A stretch of 38,624 nucleotides of DNA, from the NCBI RefSeq assembly GCF_001440415.1, contig NZ_LLYA01000185.1, forward strand, positions 1 through 38,624, read 5' to 3'. Below the pieces are notes generated by a model. That model saw nothing but the letters and a program-made list of their open reading frames with translations. It searched no databases and was not told the origin of the DNA. How positions within the stretch are numbered: position 1 is the stretch's first letter; every line of letters starts with the position of its first letter. A program made the translations under genes and the position numbers. This DNA comes from Bradyrhizobium retamae (lineage in GTDB: Bacteria > Pseudomonadota > Alphaproteobacteria > Rhizobiales > Xanthobacteraceae). Positions 8,884 to 15,867 of the stretch are shown one piece after another.

Positions 8884-10133
8884 CGGCCACGATACTTGTA
8901 GTCGATGATGAGCCCGACCTAGAAGAGCTGGTCCTGCAGAAATTCCGCAGGCAAATCGGCGAAGGCATTGTGACCTTCATGTTCGCGCGCGACGGTGTCG
9001 AAGCGCTGCAATCGATCGAGCGACATCCGAACGTCGATCTCGTGGTGTGCGATATCAACATGCCGCGGATGGACGGCCTCTCGCTGCTCGCAAAACTGCA
9101 GCAGGCAGAGGATAAGAAATCGACCATCATCGTTTCGGCCTATGGGGACATGAGCAATATCCGCGTCGCGATGAACCGCGGCGCCTTTGATTTCCTGACC
9201 AAGCCGATCGATTTCGCGGATCTCGAAGCGACTATCGAGAAGACGATCCGCCACGTCGAGATGCTGCGGGAAACCCGCCGACGGCAGAACGAGGCTGAGC
9301 GTGCTCATGCCTCGTTGTCGCGCTATTTCTCGCCTCAGCTGGCAAAACGGCTTGCGGCTGGAAGCTGCGAGGCCGGCGGCATGGAGGTGCGCTGGCGCGA
9401 AGTCGCGACCATCTTCACGGATATCACTGGCTTCACTTCCCTGGTCGAAACTGCCGCGCCGGATGTTCTGGGCGAATTGCTGAACGAATACGTAACCGGA
9501 ATGACCGACGTGGTCTTCGCGCACGAAGGAACTGTGGCCAAGATCATTGGCGACGCGATCGAGGTTCTCTTCAATGCACCCGGCGATCAGCCCGATTATT
9601 CCACGCGCGCGGTCGCTTGCGCGCATGCTCTCGACGCTTGGGCAGAAGAATTCCGTGAGCGGTGGAAAGCCAGAAACGTAAATTTCGGAGCGACCCGCAT
9701 CGGTGTTCACGCCGGCTCCGCACTCGTCGGAAATTTCGGAGGAAGTCGCTTCTTCGACTACACGGCCCACGGCGATACAATCAACACCGCGGCACGCCTG
9801 GAAACGGCCAACAAGTTCCTGGGGACCAGGATCTGCGCCAGCGCGGCCGTCGCAAATGCAGCGGCGAATTTCCAGGGGCGCCCAGTCGGCGACCTGATCT
9901 TACGCGGTCGGAGCGGCCCGCTTCGCGCCTACGAGCCGCTGAAGCCCGAAGCTTTCGCGACGGCGGCCACCGCTCGCTATTCCGAAGCCTTTGCTAAGCT
10001 TGAAGCCGGCGATCAAGGAGCGATGCCAGCTTTTGCCGCGCTGGTCGGCATGCATTCCGATGACCCGCTCGCCGGCTTTCATCTGAAACGGCTGCTCAAC
10101 GGCGGCAAGGGCGTCCGGATGGAATTGGGTTGA
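8880..10133 (+). CDS. Receiver domain fused to class III adenylate cyclase
   Basis: A 417-residue cytoplasmic protein that should make cAMP from ATP under control of phosphorylation. The receiver (1-125) has D9-D10-E11, phospho-acceptor D58 (VCDINMPRMDG), S86 and K108. A coiled linker (about 120-145) precedes the cyclase domain (about 170-355). Metal-binding Asp181 lies in FTDITGF and Asp225 in KIIGDAIE. K221 and the Asp of FFDYTAHGD are the residues expected for adenine recognition, and NTAARLE supplies the transition-state Asn and Arg. A short helical tail follows. The start overlaps the previous stop (ATGA at 8880-8883). All catalytic residues are present, so it is probably active as a homodimer. 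Confidence 0.92.
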   Translation: MTATILVVDDEPDLEELVLQKFRRQIGEGIVTFMFARDGVEALQSIERHPNVDLVVCDINMPRMDGLSLLAKLQQAEDKKSTIIVSAYGDMSNIRVAMNRGAFDFLTKPIDFADLEATIEKTIRHVEMLRETRRRQNEAERAHASLSRYFSPQLAKRLAAGSCEAGGMEVRWREVATIFTDITGFTSLVETAAPDVLGELLNEYVTGMTDVVFAHEGTVAKIIGDAIEVLFNAPGDQPDYSTRAVACAHALDAWAEEFRERWKARNVNFGATRIGVHAGSALVGNFGGSRFFDYTAHGDTINTAARLETANKFLGTRICASAAVANAAANFQGRPVGDLILRGRSGPLRAYEPLKPEAFATAATARYSEAFAKLEAGDQGAMPAFAALVGMHSDDPLAGFHLKRLLNGGKGVRMELG

Positions 10134-10265
10134 GTGCCACAGCAGACAGATGGGTGGCTGGATTTTGTCTACCATCAGCCGGCATGTCGAGAACAAGCCG
10201 TTGCGCTCATTCCGTTTGCGGAAAATGTCCTCTGGTGACCAAGACATCGGGATAGCAGAAGCAGC

Positions 10266-11907
10266 GTGACGCTCGGGATAGTGCCGTTAACACGGGGGCA
10301 GAACCGGGGCCCTCTTTGCACTTGCTGTGAACCTTATTTCGTCCGCCAAAATGTCGCAGCAGGCAGTCCAGGCTTCGCGCGCTTCGCCTTTGAAATCCGG
10401 TCCGAGCGTTTGTTTGTGAGGCACGAAGCCGCCGCGGTGCATATGGCCGACGGGTGGGGTCGGGTCACCGGCGAGCCAGGCGTGGCGATGGTGACCGGCG
10501 GCCCCGGCCACGTAAATGCGCTGGGAGCGTTGTTCGCGGCCCAAGCGGCGGAATCCCCAGTGGTTCTTCTTTCAGGGCACGCAGCGACGTGGGAGCTGGG
10601 ACGAGGCGGGTTCCAGGAAATCAGACAGGCGGACATGGCAAAGCCAGTGACCAAGGCGTCATGGACCGCAAAGTCGACCGCTGCACTCGGAAAGGACATC
10701 GCCGAAGCGCTTCGGTTGGCCGGGGAAGGGCGTCCCGGACCCGTCCATGTCAGTTTGCCGTCGGACCTCCTCGACGAAACGGTCGGTCTGGATGAAGTTG
10801 TTTGGCCAAAAGTCACTGGCTCAATTGAAGGAAGAGATATCGAAACGGAGGCCGCGGACAAAATACTCTCTGCGATCGCGTCGTCGGAGCGGCCGATCAT
10901 CTTCGCACCGCCCGCGCTCTCGAGCGTGGATGGACGCTCGCTTCTCAAGGAATTGGAACTTGCGACCAACGCACCGGCAGTCATCCTAGAAAGCCCGCGC
11001 GGGGCTGCCGACGCAACTCTGGGCGCGTTCGCAGATCTTGTCCAATCGGTGGATCTCATCGTGCTTTTAGGCAAAGCGTTGGACTTCACCACCCGATGGG
11101 CCGCAGCGCCGCACTACCGACCGGACGTCCGACTTGTTGTCATAGATCCAGATGCGGCCATGGTCGGGCGTGCAATGAATGAGGTCGGTCCTCGCGTTCT
11201 GGTGGGGTGCGTAGCGGACACGAAGGTTGCGACCCGGACGCTGATCGCGCGCGCTTCGAGTTTGGCCAAGCGAAACCCAGATTGGCTCAAACAGGCCCGT
11301 TCGGCGCTGGACGACAGACCTGCGGAATGGGCCTCCGTCTCCTCGTCGACAGAGGGGCGACTTCATCCAGCCGAAATGTTGCGTGTACTACGACCCTACA
11401 TAGACCGCGACAAGGATACCGTGCTGGTCTCCGACGGCGGCGAGATCGGGCAGTGGGCCCAGAGTATCCTTCCATGCACGCGTCGAATGGTGAATGGCGT
11501 ATCGGGCGCGATCGGAAGCTCACTCTCCTTGGCAATTGCCGCTCGATGCGCGGAGGAAAGAGCCCGATCTTCGCCGTTCTAGGCGATGGCAGCCTCGGGT
11601 TCCACCTTTCAGAGTTCGAGACCGCGGTTCGATGCCGCCTACCGTTCGTAGCCGTTGTCGGAAACGACGGCTGTTGGAATGCGGAAAGCCAGATTCAATT
11701 GAGATCATACGGCTCGAACCGCATGCATAACATGGAGCTCATTCCAGCCCGATACGACCTCGTCGTCGAAGCGCTTGGCGGTCATGGCGAACTCGTCAAA
11801 AGTGCCGCCGATACGCGATCGAGCGCGCTCTTGCGAGCGGGAAACCGGCCCTCATTAACGTCATGACTGAAAGTATTGCGGCTCCGACGATACGGCTTAC
11901 AACTTGA
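10266..11907 (+). pseudogene. Thiamine-diphosphate-dependent enzyme (acetolactate-synthase-like), frameshifted
   Basis: The first frame (10266-11582) carries the ThDP N-terminal domain, including RHEAAAVHMADGWGR with the conserved Glu, VTGGPGHVNA and RPGPVHVSLPSD, then the central domain. It breaks near 11550. The ThDP-binding motif continues in another frame, with GDGSLGFHLSEFE and VVGNDGCWN. A second break near 11812 moves the end (ERALASGKPALINVM) to a third frame, stopping at 11907. Adding one base at each site rejoins the parts. The first 45 or so residues do not resemble the usual start of the family and no clear ribosome site precedes the GTG at 10266, so the 5' end may also be damaged. 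The family includes acetolactate synthase, benzoylformate decarboxylase and others; I cannot tell the substrate. The GST-like gene follows 37 bp downstream. Confidence 0.72.
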
Positions 11908-11944
11908 TGGCTTCGATGCGCGGAGCGGCAAGTTAAGGGTATCT

Positions 11945-12868
11945 ATGTCCGAACTGATCCTGCACCACTACGACTTCTCGAACTATTCGGAAAAAATTCG
12001 CGTCGCGCTGGGCTACAAGTCACTGGAATGGTCGAGCGTGATCGTGCCGCCGGTGACACCGAAGCCGGACCTCACGGCCCTGACTGGTGGATATCGTCGG
12101 GCGCCTGTTCTGCAGATCGGTGCGGACATCTACTGCGATACCCGCCTGATCCTGCGCGAGCTGGAAAGGCGCCATCCACGACCAAGTTTATTTCCTCCCG
12201 GACAAATTGGTCTGGCCAACGCCGTCGCGGCGTGGGCGGAAGGTCCGCTCTTCCGTTCGGTGATGCTGTACGCGTGGGGTACCAACCACGATCTGATGCC
12301 GCAGGAACTGTTCGAAGATCGAGCACGGATGAGAGGCTTGCCCGTGCCGAGCGTGAAGTCCGTCGAGCGTGCCGCTGCACGCTCCGCTCCGCTCGTCCGA
12401 ACGCAGATGCCTCTCATCGAGGACATGCTCGCCGACGGACGCCCATGGATCTGCGGAACCAATGTGACTGTAGCCGATCTCGCCGTCTTCCATGCGATGT
12501 GGTTCCTTACGGACCGAAGTCCACGCCTGTCTCATGAATTCGATCGCTTCGAGCTGCTCCGGCAATGGATGTCGCGCATGAGAGCAATAGGCCACGGGCG
12601 GTCGCGAACCATTACCGCGAGCGCGGCGATCGAAGTGGCGCGCTCCTCGTCGCCGACTGTCCCGCGGACCTCGGTCCGGCAGCCGGAAGATCCAAAGCTC
12701 GGAAGTCTTGTTGAAATTCGGGCCGCCGACTACGCTAAGGACGCAATCGTTGGGACCCTCGCGCTCGTTGATGACGACGAAATCGCGGTTTGGCTGCGCA
12801 GCGATCAAGCAGGGGATGTTATCGTCCACTTCCCCCGCATCGGCTTCGAACTGAGGGAGGCCCGCTAG
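11945..12868 (+). CDS. Glutathione S-transferase-like protein with extra C-terminal domain
   Basis: A 307-residue protein. The N-terminal thioredoxin fold begins LILHHYDFSNYSEKIRVAL and includes the cis-Pro and Ser/Asp-type glutathione site region (APVLQIGADIYCDTRLILR). A helical C-terminal GST domain runs to about 215 (WICGTNVTVADLAVFHAMW). About 85 more residues follow, outside the usual 200-230-residue length, and look beta-rich (GSLVEIRAADYAKD, VHFPRIGFEL). The ATG at 11945 is chosen because the GST fold starts there and AAGG lies upstream. The substrate is unknown. It probably shares a transcript with the upstream ThDP enzyme. Its stop overlaps the stop of the convergent SRAP remnant. 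Confidence 0.82.
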   Translation: MSELILHHYDFSNYSEKIRVALGYKSLEWSSVIVPPVTPKPDLTALTGGYRRAPVLQIGADIYCDTRLILRELERRHPRPSLFPPGQIGLANAVAAWAEGPLFRSVMLYAWGTNHDLMPQELFEDRARMRGLPVPSVKSVERAAARSAPLVRTQMPLIEDMLADGRPWICGTNVTVADLAVFHAMWFLTDRSPRLSHEFDRFELLRQWMSRMRAIGHGRSRTITASAAIEVARSSSPTVPRTSVRQPEDPKLGSLVEIRAADYAKDAIVGTLALVDDDEIAVWLRSDQAGDVIVHFPRIGFELREAR

Positions 12869-13203
12869 GCCGAGTCTTCCTTGACGCCGCGGGCGACGAT
12901 CCGAAGCGTGCTGTCCGGAAGCGGCCGCTGCAGCTTTAGCGCCTCATCTGCAGGCGCAGTCAACCAGGTCTCGACCTCTTCTGGTGTTGTCAGGATTACG
13001 GGCATGGCCTTCGGGTGGATGGCGCCGACCTCCGAGTTCGCCTCCGTCGTCAGGAATGCGTAGAGGTCGTTCGTGGTTTCGCCCTCCTTGACCTTCCGGA
13101 CTGATGTCCAGTTAGTCCAGATGCCGGCGAAGCAGGCGAGGGGCCTGCTTTCGTCTAACGCAAACCAGATATCGCCACCCTCGGCCTTGTTGAATTCGCT
13201 GAA
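12865..13203 (-). pseudogene. SRAP (YedK/HMCES-type) protein, C-terminal remnant
   Basis: Read on the minus strand, this gives an open frame of about 112 residues with the SRAP family's C-terminal marks: FAGIWTNW, LYAFLTTEAN, then IHPKAMPVILT, the conserved His and Pro block around the active site, and LQRPLPDSTLRIVARG. SRAP proteins crosslink to abasic sites in single-stranded DNA through an N-terminal Cys2. That N-terminal half is missing, because the frame runs straight into the end of the hydrolase gene (stop at 13212). There is no start codon or ribosome site of its own. I call it a 5'-deleted remnant. It is too short and start-less to have been picked up as a gene by length alone. Confidence 0.72.
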
Positions 13204-13211
13204 TTGAGGCT

Positions 13212-14063
13212 CTAAGGATAAGGACCTGTTAGCCCTGGGTCGGCAACGATTGGCTTGTCTGTATTCACCGGCGACAGCTCGCTGGTTGTGCTATCGCTCA
13301 GGAAGTGATCCAGGGTGGCTTGAATCTTCTCTTTCACTGACTCCGGGCCCCGGTCGCTCATGTCGGTATGCTGGAATTTCGTGTTGACGATATCGATGCC
13401 CTCCGCCTTGATCTGATCAGCAGTCGGCAGAACGCCAGGATCGGTTTTGAAGTTCGGGTCTTTTGACCGGAATGAAAGGATCTTCAGCTTGTCGCTGAGC
13501 ACGAACGGAACGCGCAGATTGTCCAGCGTGACAATTTTCGATACCAGTTTCGGATGATGCTTGGCGCAGTACATGGCAATGTCTCCGCCGTTCGAATGTC
13601 CCACAAGCGTCAGGTGGTTATAGTCGGCATTCGGCTGCAACTTTTTCAATTGCCCAAGCGCAAACAGAATGTTGGCTTCACCTTTTTCATATACTTCGCG
13701 CCGGCCGACGTAAGGCAATCCGACCTTGGTCATTAACGGCGGGTCGGTCGGAAGATCCTGTTGAATGCTGGCAACCAAATATCCCCTAGCCGCAAAGACA
13801 TTGGCCAGGAACGAATACTCTGTATTCTTGACGGTATTGCCGTTGCTGATGATGGCGACCGGAAGCCTCCAGTAACCGGCGTCCGCCTTCATCTCGTAGT
13901 CGCGACGCACCGCAAGATCCACGGAAATTGGCCGCTGTCGCGTGGCATCGAAGAAATTCAACGTCTCATGTCGAATGGCCCATTTGCTGGCGATGAAATA
14001 GACGCTACCGACGAGAGCGCAGACGCAGGCGAACACTGCAAATGCCCTCTTCATCGTTTCCAT
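13212..14063 (-). CDS. Secreted or membrane-anchored alpha/beta hydrolase
   Basis: About 283 residues. An N-terminal hydrophobic segment (AFAVFACVCALVGSVYFIAS) is a signal peptide or anchor. The nucleophile elbow GHSNGG is at about residue 155-160 (Ser 157), a GNT block lies in the place of the oxyanion strand, and HTDMSDRG near 240 may supply the catalytic His. The fold suggests an esterase, lipase or dienelactone-hydrolase-like enzyme; the substrate is unknown. Possible starts are GTG 14072, ATG 14063 and ATG 14054. None has a strong ribosome site and all keep the signal sequence. The C-terminus (TGPYP) directly abuts the SRAP remnant, so a deletion joined the two. Confidence 0.78.
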   Translation of the reverse strand: METMKRAFAVFACVCALVGSVYFIASKWAIRHETLNFFDATRQRPISVDLAVRRDYEMKADAGYWRLPVAIISNGNTVKNTEYSFLANVFAARGYLVASIQQDLPTDPPLMTKVGLPYVGRREVYEKGEANILFALGQLKKLQPNADYNHLTLVGHSNGGDIAMYCAKHHPKLVSKIVTLDNLRVPFVLSDKLKILSFRSKDPNFKTDPGVLPTADQIKAEGIDIVNTKFQHTDMSDRGPESVKEKIQATLDHFLSDSTTSELSPVNTDKPIVADPGLTGPYP

Positions 14064-14476
14064 CCCGGTCACTGTTCATTCAACAGATGGTGTTGAAACG
14101 CGTCGGGGGCGGGGCAGGTGCTACGTCGCGAAATTAAATTTATGAAAGCTACTGCCCCGCTGCAAAGCACTGCGACGGCCGGACTGATCCGCGGGACCGG
14201 GTCGGCACATATACTAACTGTCAATCGGCGATCACCGAATCGTAATTGAGACGCAAAAGCTCGATAGTCGCAACCGCAGTTGTCTTCACGCACGAGATAC
14301 CCCTTGGTTACTGCGTTGGGGTATCCAAACTGTAGTAGCGCCCATGGCATCACGTTCGAACGTCATCGACCGATCAAAGCGATGCAGGATGGGCGCCACC
14401 GTCTATCAGCGAAATTTTGCGGGTGGTGTAGCTGCGGATGCCGAGGCAGGCAGATCGCGCAGGCTCTACCTTCCCA
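14064..14476. other. Intergenic region, no gene seen
   Basis: This is the upstream region of the hydrolase gene and the downstream region of the peptidoglycan-binding gene, both leftward. It holds an A/T-rich island, GAAATTAAATTTA, at 14130-14142, of a kind repeated elsewhere in the window. It also holds an 8-bp inverted repeat GATACCCC (14296-14303) and GGGGTATC (14318-14325). Open frames here have no recognisable content. Confidence 0.5.
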
Positions 14477-14923
14477 TCACCGGCTCTGTCGGGGGGACAA
14501 TTCCGACGACTTCACGCCAAGGTCCGCCATTGTTTGCCGGTTCAGCCGGCCATCGGCCCGGATATCCTTGCTGTGCTGAAACTGCTTGAGGGCGTTGCGA
14601 GTCTCGGGTCCCCAGCGGCCATCGGCCGGTCCAGCTCGGAATCCGTCCTTGTCGAGCGTTTGCTGAACCTGTCGGATCTCTTGTCGGGGTAAACTCTGAG
14701 GGGAAATCGGCCGATCGCTTGCGGCGCTTCGGGCTGTTTGCGGCGAGCTGTTTTGCCGGCTTTGCGCGCTCCGCTGTGAATCATTTTGGGTTTGCGCTTT
14801 CCCGCTGTTTTGCGGCTGCATTTGATGGGCTTGGGTTTGATGCTGCTGCATATCGCTTGAAGCAGCGAAGGCGGGTGTGCCGATCACGGTCGTTGCGAGC
14901 AACGCAATCGCGAATTTTCTCAT
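14477..14923 (-). CDS. Secreted peptidoglycan-binding-domain (PG_binding_1) protein
   Basis: A 148-residue protein with a clear signal peptide (MRKFAIALLATTVIG, cleavage near AFAASS). A Gln/Ser-rich linker (about 22-75) follows, then a PG_binding_1 fold at about 80-140, with IRQVQQTLDKDGFRAGPADG, WGPETRNALKQFQ and LNRQTMADLG. It should sit in the periplasm attached to peptidoglycan. There is no catalytic domain, so it may be structural or an adaptor. AGAGAA upstream of the ATG is a fair ribosome site. Confidence 0.85.
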   Translation of the reverse strand: MRKFAIALLATTVIGTPAFAASSDMQQHQTQAHQMQPQNSGKAQTQNDSQRSAQSRQNSSPQTARSAASDRPISPQSLPRQEIRQVQQTLDKDGFRAGPADGRWGPETRNALKQFQHSKDIRADGRLNRQTMADLGVKSSELSPRQSR

Positions 14924-15136
14924 GATGATTCTCTCGAGTTTGAGTTGAAAAGCCGCAGGGTACTCCGGCTATGTCGTCAACGCGGATCGACCCACGTTGT
15001 TGCCTCGAGTTCGAGGATGAGCGAATGAAAAATGTGTAAGGTTAGGCTTGTCGAGATCGCGAGGTCGCGGATGACAGGTTGATCTGGACGACTACTCTAA
15101 CCGGAAGCTATCGGTCGGGCGTCGCTCAGGAGCCGT

Positions 15137-15409
15137 TCATGAAAACATCGTCATGACGGTTTGAATGTGATCGGTCGCGGCCGCCAAAAGCTCGTTGTAA
15201 CTGGTATGCCCCTGCGCGGCAGCCTTGAGAATGCATTCGGCGAGAAAGGCCTTGGTCGCTGCATTGGAGACCTCGGGAGGCACCCTCGACATCACGTCTT
15301 CAAGCGCCGTCCGCATAAGCGCAACGAGGTCGCGATCGAATTGTGGCACGGTGACATTCCAGTTCTGCAGTCTCTGACGACATTCTTGGCTGTCCTCGGG
15401 GCGCGCCAC
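15137..15409 (-). CDS. Small conserved-looking protein of unknown function
   Basis: A 90-residue soluble, mostly helical protein. Its core (VPQFDRDLVALMRTALED through ATKAFLAECILKAAAQGH) matches my recollection of a small protein found in many Bradyrhizobium genomes, but I can name no function. There is no signal peptide or membrane segment. The start is uncertain: the conserved-looking part begins at about residue 18, and a later start is possible. Confidence 0.55.
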   Translation of the reverse strand: MARPEDSQECRQRLQNWNVTVPQFDRDLVALMRTALEDVMSRVPPEVSNAATKAFLAECILKAAAQGHTSYNELLAAATDHIQTVMTMFS

Positions 15410-15867
15410 GCGCGTTCGCAGACTGCGCCGTGGCTTCGCTCGGAGCCAGCAAAGTACGCTGCCCGGTTTGAGTAGGCCGGGGCAATGTCCTCATCTATCG
15501 ATGAGTCAGTCCAGGAAGTGTCGATGCAACGACACGTGAAATCAACTTAATTCCACCTGAAGCGATGATGAAATCGAAGTATGGTTCGAATCGTCGGTGT
15601 TTGGCCGATCAATTAGGCGCGCCCCCGCGATCTCGATGAGGGTCAGAACGTTATCGAGTAGAGGAGCCTTTCGGGGCCCCTCCTGAGCTCGATGCTGCAT
15701 GAGTGGTGCGCGGTCCGAGTTCTTTTCGATCCAAGGAATCAGGCTCGACCAAATCGGTTTCCATCGAAGCTGCCGCCACACAAGAATGATGTGCTGCGAA
15801 CCGGTGTTCGACCGGATGGAATAACGAAAGTGAAGCGTAAGAAACTGGTTTCCGTGGCGCGGGCTCC
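15410..15867. other. Intergenic region with only weak open frames
   Basis: A leftward frame of 79 codons at 15542-15781 (MWRQLRWKPIWSS at its start) is the best candidate. It has no recognised motif and no clear ribosome site, so I do not call it a gene. The region also holds an A/T-rich island (minus strand GGAATTAAGTTGAT near 15549-15562). The promoter of the exporter at 15868 should lie in its right part. Confidence 0.4.

Noticed and set aside
14296..14325. 8-bp inverted repeat GATACCCC / GGGGTATC as a terminator
   Set aside because: Short stem, long loop, no T run and not placed just after a gene end.
15542..15781. 79-codon leftward frame
   Set aside because: No motif, no clear ribosome site and no recalled homologue; left as unassigned.
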